Source: Pseudomonadota bacterium (GTDB taxonomy: Bacteria > Desulfobacterota > Binatia > Binatales > Binataceae). From it: a stretch of 64,000 bases of DNA. Below, piece by piece: positions 6,484-16,349 of the stretch. Under the pieces are notes generated by a model. The model saw only the letters and a list, made by a program, of their open reading frames with translations. It ran no database searches and was not told the DNA's origin. Positions within the stretch are counted from its first letter, which is position 1. Every line of letters starts with the position of its first letter. Position numbers and translations under genes: made by a program. Where the stretch lies: contig JAJPJA010000033.1 of the NCBI GenBank assembly GCA_021324455.1, positions 21,973 through 85,972 on the forward strand. Direction: 5' to 3'.

Positions 6484-8511
6484 ATGCTGAAGGAGATGGT
6501 GCGATGGCGGCCGTTTTCAATGAGCCGCAGCCAGGCGGAGTACCTGTGGCTGATCCTGCTCGCGACCGCGGTGGGAGTCCTGGCCGCCCTGGGCAATCTG
6601 ATGCTGCGCGAATTGATTCACGCCTCGGCCTACGTGTTTCAGGTGCTGGAATGGAACGCGCTGCGGATTCCGGCCGGAATGCCGTTCGCCCTCCTGATAC
6701 CGGTTGTTCTAATCACCGGCGGCCTGGTTACCGTCGCGGTGGATTATCTTTTCCGGCATGAGATCCTCGGTTACGGCTTTCCCAGATTCTTGGAGATGAT
6801 CCATCTGGCTGAGGCGAGGATCAGTCCATGGTGGATCATCAGCAAGGCGGTGGGCCCCGCGCTGTCGCTGGGGGCGGGCGCTTCAGTCGGACGCGAAGGG
6901 CCGATTGCGCAGATCGGCGGCGCGATCGGATCCACGGTCGCGCAGCTGACCCATCTGTCCAGCGAGCGATCCAAGGTCCTGATCGCGTGCGGCGCCGGCG
7001 CCGGTATCGCGACCACGTTCAACGCGCCGCTGGGCGGCCTGTTGTTCGCCCAGGAAATCGTTCTGCTCGGCGAAACCGAACTGGGCAATCTCTCCCTGCT
7101 GGTGATTTCGGCTTCGGTGGGAGTGGTTGCTTCGCGGGTGATGCTGGGCGATCTCGCGGTGCTGCCGGCGCAGCGCTTTGTTATGAAGAGCTACTGGGAG
7201 ATCGTGACCTATGTCATCCTGGGGGTTGCCTTCGGCATCCTGGCGGCGCTTTACATCAGGTTTTTCAACGCCGCCGTGGCTTTCTTCGACCGGATGCAGG
7301 TGCCGGCGGTGGTGCGCGTGGCAATCGGGATGGCGGCGGTAGGCCTGATTGCGATACCGCTGCGCCAGAATCTGTCCGACGGTTATCCGGTAATCGATCA
7401 GGCGCTTAACGGACGCCTGGCGCCGCTCACCATGAGCCTGCTGTTTTTGGCCAAATTCGCCGCCTCCTCCATCTCGCTCGGATGCGGGATGCCGGGAGGG
7501 GTGTTCGGACCGATCTTCTTTATCGGCGCGATGGCCGGTGGCGCGATGCGTCCGCTGCTGGGGCTGATGCTGCCGCACGTGGTCGGCGTGCGCGGTTCCT
7601 ACGCGCTGGTCGGATTGGGCGCGTTTCTGGCCGGCACCACTCATGCTCCGCTTACCGCGATATTCCTGTTGACGGAGATGACCGGCAGTTACGACGCCAC
7701 CCTGGCCGCGCTTATCAGTTCGATCATCGCCGTGGTGGTGGCGCGATCCATCGAACCCGAATCGATCGACACCTACGCGCTCGCCCGCCGCGGTATCAGC
7801 CTTGAAGCCGACAAGGATCGCCTGGCGCTGGCCCGCATCACCACCGAAGAGATAATGAACCCCAGGCCCACGACGATCGCCGCCGGCGCGGGCCTCGAAG
7901 AGATTTTCCGCGTGGCCGAGGAAAGCACCCAGGAGATTATTCCGGTGGTTGGAGAGCGGCAGCGGCTGGTCGGCGTGATCGCGCCGCGCAATCTGGTCGG
8001 CCTGCTGCTTCACGTCGGAGATCTGCGCGGGCTGGTCAACGCCGCCGATGTATGCCGCGGCGACTTTCCCAACGTGGCGCGGAAAACCACCCTCGAAGAA
8101 GCGCTGCATCTGATGGAGGACGAATTGACGGCAGAATTGCCGGTGGTGGAGGGCGATTTCACCGATAAGCTGGCCGGTATCGTAACCCGTCACGATATCG
8201 CTCAGGCTCTGACCCGCGCCACCGGCTCCGTCGCGCTGCTCAGCCGGCGCGATACTCATATCTACTGGTCAACGGGGTATCGCGTGACCCGTATAAGAAT
8301 GCCGCCGGGAGCGGAAGGAAAGACCCTGCGCGAACTGGATACGCGCGCCCGGTACGGAGTGAGTATCCTGGCCGTTCAAAGCGCAAGCGATCCGATTGGC
8401 GGCTTCGAACTGTTGCCGCCCGATCAGAAGCTGCGCACCGGGGACGTGGTCATTGCCGCCGGCCGTTCCGCCGGGCTGAGAGCGTTGGAACGGGAACTGC
8501 GCGGCGATTGA
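6484..8511 (+). CDS. CLC-family anion channel/transporter with CBS domain pair and C-terminal TrkA-C-like domain
   Basis: A 675-residue membrane protein. Residues about 20-430 form the CLC core with many hydrophobic helices, including ASVGREGPIAQIGG with the gating glutamate (Glu138), and CGMPGGVFGPIFFIG. Residues about 450-580 hold two CBS motifs (EEIMNPRPTTIAAG... and VARKTTLEEALHLMEDE), which usually bind adenine nucleotides. The last 85 residues (YRVTRIRMPPGAEGKTLREL... RTGDVVIAAGRS) look like a TrkA-C ligand domain. The selectivity loop usually written GSGIP/GxGIP reads GYGFP here, so the anion-coordinating serine is a tyrosine. Chloride transport should therefore not be assumed. Confidence 0.88.
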   Translation: MLKEMVRWRPFSMSRSQAEYLWLILLATAVGVLAALGNLMLRELIHASAYVFQVLEWNALRIPAGMPFALLIPVVLITGGLVTVAVDYLFRHEILGYGFPRFLEMIHLAEARISPWWIISKAVGPALSLGAGASVGREGPIAQIGGAIGSTVAQLTHLSSERSKVLIACGAGAGIATTFNAPLGGLLFAQEIVLLGETELGNLSLLVISASVGVVASRVMLGDLAVLPAQRFVMKSYWEIVTYVILGVAFGILAALYIRFFNAAVAFFDRMQVPAVVRVAIGMAAVGLIAIPLRQNLSDGYPVIDQALNGRLAPLTMSLLFLAKFAASSISLGCGMPGGVFGPIFFIGAMAGGAMRPLLGLMLPHVVGVRGSYALVGLGAFLAGTTHAPLTAIFLLTEMTGSYDATLAALISSIIAVVVARSIEPESIDTYALARRGISLEADKDRLALARITTEEIMNPRPTTIAAGAGLEEIFRVAEESTQEIIPVVGERQRLVGVIAPRNLVGLLLHVGDLRGLVNAADVCRGDFPNVARKTTLEEALHLMEDELTAELPVVEGDFTDKLAGIVTRHDIAQALTRATGSVALLSRRDTHIYWSTGYRVTRIRMPPGAEGKTLRELDTRARYGVSILAVQSASDPIGGFELLPPDQKLRTGDVVIAAGRSAGLRALERELRGD

Positions 8512-8540
8512 AAGCCGCTCCCGCAGGCTGATCCTTATTT

Positions 8541-9725
8541 TCACCAGCGCGGGACCGCGCTCAGCGGCACTCCCAAGGCGACCTTGCCGATAAATTCGCG
8601 GGCGCGGGCGTTGGACAGCGGATGGTTGATACCGGCGCGCACGTCGCGAAACAGGCGCTCGAGCGGATTGCGGCGCAAAAAACCGTGCGCGCCGGTGATT
8701 TCCATGCAGTAGTCCACGATTCGGATTGCGTTGTTAACCGCCGCGTACTTGGCCGCGATCAGACCGGCCAGCGCCTGCTCCGGATTGTCCGCGCCGCGGC
8801 CCTCCAGATGCTCCCGCGCGGTCTGGGTATAGAGCGCGCGCGATTGCGCCGCCAGCACCTGCGCCTGCGCCATCGCAAACTGCACCCCCGGCAGGTAATT
8901 GATCGGACGTTCGAGCGTGAAGGGCTTGAAGCGCTGCGCGAACTCGCGCGTGAATTTCATCGCCGCGATTGCAACGCCGGTATAGACCGCGGCGATCGAA
9001 AGCTCGAACCAGGCGAAAAGCGAGATCGCTTCGGCGCCCAGCGGCCCGACCGGCCGCGGATCCGCCATCGCCGCTGCCGCCACTCTGACGTCCTTCAGGA
9101 TCAGGTCGTGGCTGGCGGTCGCACGCATCCCCATCGCGTCCCAGGTCTCGACCAGTTCAAGCCCCGGAGTGTTGCGCGCGATGGCAAAGGTCGCCGACGA
9201 CGGCGGCCCGTCGCCCTCCACCGTCGCCATCACCATGAAGTAATCCACTACCGGCGAGAGGCTGGTGAAGACCTTGCGCCCATTTATGACATAGGCTTCG
9301 CCGTCGCGGCGCGCTGTGGTTGCGAACAGGCCCCAGTCGCCGCCGCTCTCGGGCTCGCTCAGCCCGCCGCCGATGATCTTGCGCTGGCGTCCGACCAGTT
9401 CCAGAAACAGTCCCTGCTCGGGACGCGGCTGCGGGCCCGCCCGCTCCACCATGCTGCCGATACCGAACAGATGCATGTTGATGGCGAGCGCCGTCGGACC
9501 GCATCCCTGGGCCAGCCGCTCCTGGCAGAGGATAAAATCGAGCAGATCGGCGCCCATCCCGCCGTGGCGCTCCGGCACCACCAGCGCGCTGTAGCCGGAG
9601 TGCTTAAGCGCCTCGATATTCTCGAACGGAAAACTGTTGGCGCGATCGTGTTGCGCGGCGCGGCCGGCAAACTCATCCGCCAGTCTTCCCGCCAGCTCAA
9701 CCAGTTGCTGCTGTTTGTCGGACAT
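8541..9725 (-). CDS. Acyl-CoA dehydrogenase-fold flavoprotein (dehydrogenase or flavin monooxygenase type)
   Basis: A 394-residue protein with the acyl-CoA dehydrogenase domain order. The N-terminal helices are followed by GGGLSEPESGGDWG (flavin-side strand), the beta domain (YVINGRKVFTSLSPVVDYF..., TWDAMGMRATASHDL) and a C-terminal helical bundle ending ITGAHGFLRRNPLERLFRDVRAG. The usual C-terminal catalytic motif (YEGTSEIQ) is absent, as in DszC-like flavin monooxygenases and long-chain acyl-CoA dehydrogenases that place the base elsewhere. I therefore call the fold, not the reaction. It is convergent with the CLC gene. Confidence 0.75.
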   Translation of the reverse strand: MSDKQQQLVELAGRLADEFAGRAAQHDRANSFPFENIEALKHSGYSALVVPERHGGMGADLLDFILCQERLAQGCGPTALAINMHLFGIGSMVERAGPQPRPEQGLFLELVGRQRKIIGGGLSEPESGGDWGLFATTARRDGEAYVINGRKVFTSLSPVVDYFMVMATVEGDGPPSSATFAIARNTPGLELVETWDAMGMRATASHDLILKDVRVAAAAMADPRPVGPLGAEAISLFAWFELSIAAVYTGVAIAAMKFTREFAQRFKPFTLERPINYLPGVQFAMAQAQVLAAQSRALYTQTAREHLEGRGADNPEQALAGLIAAKYAAVNNAIRIVDYCMEITGAHGFLRRNPLERLFRDVRAGINHPLSNARAREFIGKVALGVPLSAVPRW

Positions 9726-9741
9726 GCGCAGTTTCTACCTT

Positions 9742-9747
9742 ATTATA
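9742..9747 (-). promoter_or_regulatory. -10-like box upstream of the acyl-CoA dehydrogenase-fold gene
   Basis: The reverse strand reads TATAAT 17 bp upstream of the ATG; no good -35 box lies at the right distance. It would give a short leader. Confidence 0.25.
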
Positions 9748-9910
9748 ACGGCGTCATTTTGCAGCCGGTTTTGCGATGATGGCGTAAAGCTTTGCCGCAA
9801 CGCCAGCCCCGGCGGGGGGGCAAACCGAATCCAATGTGATGGATGCGGTTCAGGGTGAGTTGGAAGCGCGGTCCCGTACGATCGCCCCGATGGCAGGATT
9901 GTGGCGCGGT

Positions 9911-11179
9911 TCATGCGCCGCTGGCGCGCCCCTGCGCCGGCCCCATCAGCGCGTACGGCATCATCGTCCGCATCATATCGACTCTCGAATCGAGGCTCTT
10001 GCCCAGCCCGCTGAGCAAACCCATCACGCGGCTCACCAAAAGGATGTCGCCGGGAACCTCGACGATGGGGTTGGAGCGCAGCGCGCGCGGCAGTTCGTCC
10101 GACATCTCCTTCATCAAATCCTGATCGGCGTAAGCCTTGCCGCGCTTGATAACATTGCCAACCAGCAAATCCGCAACCTGGACCATCGCGTCGAGCGAGC
10201 CGTTGCGGGTTTTGAACCCGAGGTCGCGAAAGGCCTGGATGATCCCGGCCTGATCCGAGGTGAGCATCGCCAGCGTCAGCCGCACGATGCCTTCGCGGAA
10301 CGCCGCGGGAAAATCCTTGGCCAGACCGAAATCCAGCAGCACCAGTTTGGGACCGGGCTGCACCAGGATGTTTCCGGGATGCGGATCGGCCTGGAAAAAG
10401 CCGTCGCGCAGGATCTGATCGCAGTAGATCTCCACCAGCTTCTGGGCGACCTCGTGCCGGTCGATACCGCTGCCTTCGAGCCGCGTGATCTTCATTCCCT
10501 CCATGAATTCCATGGTGAGCACCCGGCGCGAGGTGAATTCCCAGTAAATCTTCGGCACGGCTACGTCGCCGCGCGCGCTGAAGTTGGCCGCGATCCGCTC
10601 GGCGTTGCGTCCTTCGTTGACGAAGTCCAGTTCCATCGGAACGTACTTGAGCATCTCGCGCGCGACCACTCTGAAATCGAAATCGCGCTCCAGCCACGCC
10701 AGGATCCTGAGCACGAACATCAGGTTGCGCAGGTCGGCTTCAACCCGCGCCTCGATTCCCGGGTACTGTACTTTCACGGCGCATCGGCGCCCATCCTCCA
10801 GGCGCGCCTGATGCACCTGCGCCAGCGAGGCGGACGCGATCGGGCGTTCATCGAATGACGCGAAGACGGCGTCGAGCGGGCGTCCGAGTTCGCGTTCGAT
10901 CTGGGTCCGAATCAACTCGAACGGACGCGGCGGCACCCGGTCATGCAGCACCGAGAGCGTGTTGACCCATTCGTCGGGCAGGATGTCGGCCCGCGTTGCG
11001 ATGAACTGGCAGGCCTTGATCAGCAGCCCTTCGAGTTTGACCGCGGTATGGAGCAGGGCGCGCGCGGAGCGCAAATCCTGCCGCCGGTAACGCTCGGCGG
11101 CCTTTGCTTTGCTGACGTACCGGGTCCACAGTTGTATCGCCTTGTAACCGGCGTAAACACGGACCGCCAGGCTCATCAC
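9911..11179 (-). CDS. ABC1/UbiB (AarF) family atypical kinase-like protein
   Basis: A 422-residue ABC1/ADCK/UbiB protein. The invariant ATP lysine is Lys136 in CAVKVQYPG; the Ala-rich loop is IASASLAQVH; the metal-binding segment is FFQADPHPGNILV followed by LLDFGLAKD. These proteins support quinone or other isoprenoid-lipid metabolism and bind ATP with limited kinase activity. The family's KxGQ signature reads KACQ (residues 55-58). The C-terminal hydrophobic anchor pair of true UbiB is not evident. The frame stays open upstream and reads well (INLKDSIIDHGQAGPGRWE); a CTG codon at 11,251 with GGAG ahead could be the real start and would add 24 residues. Confidence 0.82.
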   Translation of the reverse strand: MMSLAVRVYAGYKAIQLWTRYVSKAKAAERYRRQDLRSARALLHTAVKLEGLLIKACQFIATRADILPDEWVNTLSVLHDRVPPRPFELIRTQIERELGRPLDAVFASFDERPIASASLAQVHQARLEDGRRCAVKVQYPGIEARVEADLRNLMFVLRILAWLERDFDFRVVAREMLKYVPMELDFVNEGRNAERIAANFSARGDVAVPKIYWEFTSRRVLTMEFMEGMKITRLEGSGIDRHEVAQKLVEIYCDQILRDGFFQADPHPGNILVQPGPKLVLLDFGLAKDFPAAFREGIVRLTLAMLTSDQAGIIQAFRDLGFKTRNGSLDAMVQVADLLVGNVIKRGKAYADQDLMKEMSDELPRALRSNPIVEVPGDILLVSRVMGLLSGLGKSLDSRVDMMRTMMPYALMGPAQGRASGA

Positions 11180-11487
11180 GGTGAGGAAACGCCATAGCCG
11201 TTCCCATCGGCCGGGACCGGCCTGTCCGTGATCGATAATTGAATCCTTCAGGTTGATCTTGCTCCAATCTGAGCCGCCTTGCGGCGGCGAATTTGCGGGC
11301 TCCCTCGGATGCCGTTATTGTCAGGCGGCTGTTGCCGGACCGTACGCCGGAGTATCGTGGAAGAGTCCCGTTTTCGGCAGTGCCGGCCTCCGCGCCGGTT
11401 CTTTTTTGACTGCGCTGATTGAATTGTACTCGATCCTTGATTTTGCGAACAGACGAACCGGCGCCCGCGACGGTGCCGCGGCCGACA

Positions 11488-12774
11488 ATGAGAGCATCGG
11501 ATTCAAATAACCCGCTGATCAGGGCCATCACCCGCCGTTACTACCTGCTGTGGTGGTTCTACGCTTTCGGCGGCGGCTTCGTGTTCGGCGTCTATCCTTT
11601 ATTTCTGCGCTCGCGCGGATTGTCGGAGCTGGAAACCAACAGCGTTCTGGCCACCTACTTCCTGATGACTTTCCTGACCGACGTTCCGACCGGCGCCTTT
11701 GCCGACGCGCTGAGCCGCCGCACCGCGTTCATTGTCGGATGCGCGCTGCGGGTGTTCGCCTTCGGACTTTACTTCTTCGCGCATCATTACCTGCTCTTCC
11801 TGGCGGCCGAGAGCATCGACGCGATTGGCACGACGTTCGGCAACGGCGCGGTGGACGCATGGGCGGTCGACGCGCTCGACGCCGCCGGCTTCACCGGGCT
11901 GAAGGACCGCATCTTCTCGCGCAACTCTCAACTGACGACCACCGGATGGCTGCTGTCGGCGATGATCGGCGCTTACGTCGCCAATATGGATATCTCCTGG
12001 CCGTGGATACTGGGGTCCGCCGGATACCTGACCAGCTTGATGGCCGGCGCGTGGTTGATGCGCGGGGGACAGGAGCGCGCGGGGCCGCGTCGCGCTCTGC
12101 GCGGACTGATCGGCGAGGTCAGGACGCGGACCAGCGCCGGTCTGCGCGAGGGCTTTCGCAGCCGTCCGGTGCTGCTGCTGGCGCTGGCCGGCGCGGTGCA
12201 GGTGGCGGCGTGGGCGCCTTACTTCATGGAATGGCCGCAGTATTTCCATGAGAATCTCGGCGTCGCGATCTGGATGATCGGATGGCTCTACTGTTTCTTC
12301 AGTATCGGGCGGCTCACCGGTGCCGAGCTGATCGCGCGCTACCAGCCGGCCAGCGCCAGCCGCGCGACTCTGCTGACCGGGTTGGCGCTGGGTACCGGCA
12401 GCATGCTGCTGGGCGCCGCGGTGGTGGGGCGTCTGCCGCTGACGCTGGCGATGCTGTTTGCGATGAACATCTGCAGCGGCGCGATGCAGCCGGTGACGCA
12501 GGCCTGGATCAACGAGCATCTGGCGGCCCGCAACCGCGCCACGCTGCTGTCGTTTCAAAGCACCTTCGCCACCTTCGGCGGTGCGATGGGTCTGCTGTTA
12601 TGCGGCTGGATTTCCGACCGCAGCGGTCTTCTGGCCGGATGGGCGGCGGCGGGAATGATCGGCCTGTGCCCGGCGATTTTCTACTGGATGCTGCGCGGTG
12701 AAAAGGCGCCGATGCCGGAGGTGGATCGCGAAATTTCGCAGGCGGCCGAGACCCGCGCGGCGGCCGACGCATAA
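11488..12774 (+). CDS. MFS transporter
   Basis: A 428-residue, roughly 12-helix major facilitator. The loop between helices 2 and 3 carries the family motif as DVPTGAFADALSRRTAF. The sequence begins hydrophilic (MRASDSNNPLIRAITRRYY) and enters helix 1 at LLWWFYAFGGGFVFGVYPLF. The inner half repeats the pattern (LLLCGWISDRSGLLAGW). It is an inner-membrane secondary transporter of unknown substrate. An upstream in-frame start exists, but this ATG gives a normal MFS N-terminus. The SDR gene follows within 15 bp, preceded by a strong ribosome-binding site that overlaps this stop codon. Confidence 0.85.
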   Translation: MRASDSNNPLIRAITRRYYLLWWFYAFGGGFVFGVYPLFLRSRGLSELETNSVLATYFLMTFLTDVPTGAFADALSRRTAFIVGCALRVFAFGLYFFAHHYLLFLAAESIDAIGTTFGNGAVDAWAVDALDAAGFTGLKDRIFSRNSQLTTTGWLLSAMIGAYVANMDISWPWILGSAGYLTSLMAGAWLMRGGQERAGPRRALRGLIGEVRTRTSAGLREGFRSRPVLLLALAGAVQVAAWAPYFMEWPQYFHENLGVAIWMIGWLYCFFSIGRLTGAELIARYQPASASRATLLTGLALGTGSMLLGAAVVGRLPLTLAMLFAMNICSGAMQPVTQAWINEHLAARNRATLLSFQSTFATFGGAMGLLLCGWISDRSGLLAGWAAAGMIGLCPAIFYWMLRGEKAPMPEVDREISQAAETRAAADA

Positions 12775-12788
12775 AGGAGTTGAAGCTG

Positions 12789-13600
12789 ATGAAACGGCTT
12801 GACGGAAAAGCCTTGCTGGTGGCCGGCGGCGGAGCTGACGGACCGCCCAACAAGGGTGAGAGCCTCGCGATCGGCAACGGGCGCGCGATCGCAATTCTGT
12901 GCGCGCGCGAGGGCGCCCGCGTGGTAGTCACGGATCGTTCGCTCGCGTCCGCCCGGGAAACCGCCGCCGCGATAGTCGCCGGGGCGGGCAGGCGCATGCG
13001 CTGGAAGCCGACGTAAGCGACGAGCAGGCCTGCCGCAAGGCGGTGGCCGAGACGGTAGCGCGATTCGGCGCGCTCCAGCTGATGGTCAACAACGTCGGTA
13101 TCGTGTATCCGGTGGACGATTTCAGTCTGGAGACCGCCGACTACGACCGTATCATGAGCGTCAATCTGCGCGGCCAGTTCCTGATGTTGAAGTACGCGAT
13201 TCCGGAGATTGTCAAGGCCGGCGGCGGTGCGATCGTGCTGAACTCCTCGATGGGTGCGATCCGGGGCGGCGGCGCCACGTATGGCCCCAGCAAGGCGGCG
13301 ATCAATTCGATGGTCCGCGGGGTGGCGGTGCGCTATGCCCGGGACAAGGTGCGATGCAACGCGGTGATGCCGGGGCTGATCAACTCGACCCTGGCGCGCC
13401 GCACGGGAGGGGAGGGGCGCGACGCCGCCGTCTCGCCGCTGGTCCCGATGGGCCGTCAGGGCACGCCGTGGGAGGTCGCCCACGCGGTGCTGTTCCTGCT
13501 CTCAGAGCAGGCGTCATACATCACCGGCACCGAACTGCTGGTGGACGGCGGCTTCTGCGCCAGCGTAAACCTGGCCCCGCTCCCGCGCCTGTCGCGATAA
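12789..13600 (+). pseudogene. Short-chain dehydrogenase/reductase interrupted by a -1 frameshift
   Basis: Together the two frames encode one classical SDR of about 270 residues. The first frame gives MKRLDGKALLVAGGGADG... to VTDRSLASARETAAAIVAGAG and then hits a stop at 13,014. The second frame resumes at QAHALEADVSDEQACRKAV and continues through VNNVG, the Ser of LNSSMGAI, Tyr and Lys of YGPSKAAI, and the C-terminal SYITGTELLVDGGF. The switch falls in a G run at 12,986-12,988, as if one G were missing. No slippery heptamer is present. This is either a genuine inactivating indel or a sequencing/assembly error. AAGGAG overlapping the MFS stop sets the ATG. Confidence 0.8.
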
Positions 13601-13715
13601 AGGCATACTCCGGGCGGCTTGCAGAAACAGGTCTGAGAAGAGGCCGACAGGCGCAGGCGGGCGGGCTGTATCAGCAGATTTGCCGGCGTTATTCAGACCT
13701 CGCATGATCCAATGA

Positions 13716-13743
13716 TTGTCGTGTGCTAAGTTCTCCGTTTAAT
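13716..13743 (+). promoter_or_regulatory. Probable sigma-70 promoter of the alaC-hom-thrC operon
   Basis: TTGTCG, a 16-bp spacer, then TTTAAT (four of six and five of six consensus matches). It lies about 60 bp before the alaC ATG in a 200-bp gene-free stretch. Confidence 0.45.
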
Positions 13744-13801
13744 AGCGCGAACACACTCCCTACGGCGTCTGGCCGCGAGGGACGAGCCAAAACGAGCATC
13801 A

Positions 13802-15010
13802 ATGGATTTTCCCCGAATCAAGCGCCTGCCGCCTTACGTTTTCAATGTCATCGGAGAGCTATGCCAGACCGCGCGCCGGCGCGGCGAAGACGTCATCGAC
13901 TTCGGGATGGGCAATCCCGACGGCGCCACTCCGCCTCACATCGTAAACAAGCTGATTGACGCCGCCGGCAAAACCGCCAACCATCGCTATTCCGTCTCGC
14001 GCGGCATTTTCAAGCTTCGTTTGGCGATAACGGATTGGTACAAGCGCCGCTTCGGGGTCGAACTCGACCCCGATTCGGAGGCGATAGTTACAATCGGATC
14101 GAAAGAGGGAATCGCCCACCTGACGCTGGCGATCCTCGACCATGGCGACGTGGTGCTGGCACCCACTCCCACCTACCCGATCCATCAATACGCATGCATA
14201 ATCGCGGGCGCGGAGGTGCATGGCGTGCTGATGCGCCAGGGCAGCGATTTCTTCGAGGAGCTGGTATCGGTGGTCAAGCGATGCTGGCCGCGGCCCAAAC
14301 TCATCATCATGAACTTCCCGCACAATCCGACCACGGCGGTGGTCGAGATCGGCTTCATGAAGAAGCTGGTCGAGTTCGCGCGCGACAACCAGATCATGGT
14401 CGCGCACGATTTCGCCTACGCCGATCTATGTTTTGACGGCTACCAGGCGCCGTCCTTCATGCAGGTGCCGGGGGCCAAGGAAGTCGGCGTCGAGTTCTAC
14501 ACCTTGTCCAAGAGCTACAACATGCCGGGATGGCGCGTGGGATTCGCGGTCGGCAACCGGCAGATGATCGGGGCGCTGGCGCGGCTCAAGTCCTATTTCG
14601 ATTACGGCATGTTTACTCCGGTCCAGGTGGCGGCGATCGCCGCGCTCAACGGACCGCAGGAATGCGTAACCGAGATCAACGAGATCTATCGCCGCCGCCG
14701 CGACGTGCTGGTCGAGGGGCTGGTGCGCTGCGGATGGGAGGTGGAAAAGCCGCGCGCCACGATGTTCGTATGGGCGCCCATCCCCGAGCCGTTCCGCGCC
14801 ATGGGTTCGCTCGAATTCGCCAAGTTCCTGCTGGCCCAAGCCAAAGTCGCCGTTTCGCCCGGGATCGGCTTCGGCGAGGACGGCGACGGCTTCGTCCGCT
14901 TCGGCCTGATCGAAAATGAGCATCGGATTCGCCAGGCGGTGCGCGGAATCCGCCATGCGATGCAGCACGGCGCGGCGCCGCGCATCAAGGCCGCAGGCGG
15001 GCTGCGCTGA
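13802..15010 (+). CDS. alaC: Alanine-synthesising aminotransferase AlaC
   Basis: A 402-residue class I/II aminotransferase that collinearly matches E. coli AlaC as I remember it: [72 protein letters not shown] and [11 protein letters not shown]. The PLP lysine is Lys237 in [12 protein letters not shown]. It converts pyruvate and glutamate to alanine and 2-oxoglutarate in the cytosol. It is the first gene of a tight run with hom (22 bp) and thrC (8 bp), an arrangement I associate with many non-enteric proteobacteria. The start has only a weak ribosome-binding site. Confidence 0.9.
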   Translation: MDFPRIKRLPPYVFNVIGELCQTARRRGEDVIDFGMGNPDGATPPHIVNKLIDAAGKTANHRYSVSRGIFKLRLAITDWYKRRFGVELDPDSEAIVTIGSKEGIAHLTLAILDHGDVVLAPTPTYPIHQYACIIAGAEVHGVLMRQGSDFFEELVSVVKRCWPRPKLIIMNFPHNPTTAVVEIGFMKKLVEFARDNQIMVAHDFAYADLCFDGYQAPSFMQVPGAKEVGVEFYTLSKSYNMPGWRVGFAVGNRQMIGALARLKSYFDYGMFTPVQVAAIAALNGPQECVTEINEIYRRRRDVLVEGLVRCGWEVEKPRATMFVWAPIPEPFRAMGSLEFAKFLLAQAKVAVSPGIGFGEDGDGFVRFGLIENEHRIRQAVRGIRHAMQHGAAPRIKAAGGLR

Positions 15011-15031
15011 ACGGCGCGGACGCGTTAAGGG

Positions 15032-16342
15032 ATGAAAACGGTTCGCATCGGCCTGCTCGGCTGCGGCACGGTTGGCGGCGGAGTGGTCAAGCTGATGCGC
15101 CGCAACGCCGCGATGCTGACCGCGCGGTTGGGCGCGCGGATGGAACTGGCCGGGATCGCGGACCGCAGCCTGGCCCCGGATCCGTCGCTGGGCGTCAGCG
15201 CGGATCTGATCACGCGCGACTCGGAGCGTTTGGTCACCCGCCCCGATATTGATGTGGTGGTTGAACTTTTCGGCGGGGTCGAACCCGCTCAGACTTTGAT
15301 CCTCAAGGCTTTGGATGCGGGCAAGGACGTGGTCACGGCCAACAAAGCGCTGCTCGCGGAGCATGGCGACCGCATCTTCAAAGCCGCCGCGCGCAGCGGA
15401 CGCTTTATCGGCTTCGAGGCGAGCGTCGGCGGCGGCGTCCCGATCATCAGAACGCTGCGCGAGGCGCTGGCCGGCGACCGCCAGCGCGCGGTGTACGGAA
15501 TCGTCAACGGCACCTGCAATTACATTCTGAGCACGATGGCCGAGAGCGGAGCGGAATTTTCCGACGTGTTGGCGGCGGCCCAGCGCAGCGGCCTGGCCGA
15601 AGCCGATCCCACCCTCGACATCGGCGGACACGACGCCGCGCACAAGCTGTCGCTGCTGGTGACGCTGGCTTTCGGCGTCGCGCTCAAGCCCGGCCAGGTG
15701 CATACCGAGGGCATCACAAAGGTCACGATGCAGGATCTCGCCTACGCGCGCGAGTTCGGCTTTACGGTCAAGCTGCTGGCCATCGCCAAGCATGAGGACG
15801 GCGCGATCGAGGCGCGGGTGCATCCGACGATGGTGCCCAGCCGCCATCTGCTGGCGGGTGTGAGCGGCGCATACAACGCGATCTATATTCAGGGCGACGC
15901 ACTGGGCTCGACCATGTATTTCGGTCTGGGCGCCGGTGAGATGCCGACGGCGACCGCGGTCGTGGCAGACATGCTGGAGATCGCGCGGATGCGTCTGGTG
16001 GGCGCGACCGAAGCCAGCGATCACGCGCTGGGTTATCCCTACTCCGCGATCAAACCGGCCCGGGTCAAGCCGATGGCCCGGGTTTTGTGCCAGTATTATT
16101 TGCGCTTCACGGCGGAGGACAAACCCGGCGTACTGGGCCGGATTGCTTCCGTATTGGGGCGCCATAAGATATCGATTGCGTCGGTGATTCAGCAGGAGCG
16201 GGCGCCGCAGGTCACCGTACCGGTGGTGATGCGCACGCATGAATGCTACGAGCGCGATCTGATCCTCGCGCTGGCCGAGATTCGCCGGCGCAAAATCGTC
16301 AAGGCGGAGCCGGTCTTCATCCGGATCGAGGAGCGATTGTAA
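15032..16342 (+). CDS. hom: Homoserine dehydrogenase with C-terminal ACT domain
   Basis: A 436-residue enzyme reducing aspartate semialdehyde to homoserine, the branch step to threonine and methionine. The N-terminal Rossmann motif is LLGCGTVGGGVV. The catalytic domain carries VTANKALLAEHGD, GFEASVGGGVPII and YGIVNGTCNYILSTM with DPTLDIGGHDAAHKL. The last 85 residues (YLRFTAEDKPGVLGRIASVLG) form an ACT domain, the usual site of threonine feedback inhibition. It is a free-standing enzyme, not fused to aspartokinase. It sits between alaC and thrC in one transcription unit; AAGGG precedes the ATG. Confidence 0.93.
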   Translation: MKTVRIGLLGCGTVGGGVVKLMRRNAAMLTARLGARMELAGIADRSLAPDPSLGVSADLITRDSERLVTRPDIDVVVELFGGVEPAQTLILKALDAGKDVVTANKALLAEHGDRIFKAAARSGRFIGFEASVGGGVPIIRTLREALAGDRQRAVYGIVNGTCNYILSTMAESGAEFSDVLAAAQRSGLAEADPTLDIGGHDAAHKLSLLVTLAFGVALKPGQVHTEGITKVTMQDLAYAREFGFTVKLLAIAKHEDGAIEARVHPTMVPSRHLLAGVSGAYNAIYIQGDALGSTMYFGLGAGEMPTATAVVADMLEIARMRLVGATEASDHALGYPYSAIKPARVKPMARVLCQYYLRFTAEDKPGVLGRIASVLGRHKISIASVIQQERAPQVTVPVVMRTHECYERDLILALAEIRRRKIVKAEPVFIRIEERL

Positions 16343-16349
16343 GACGTCG

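Noticed and set aside
12960..13016. Programmed -1 ribosomal frameshift in the SDR gene
   Set aside because: No X-XXY-YYZ slippery sequence or downstream pseudoknot is evident, and SDRs are not known to use recoding.
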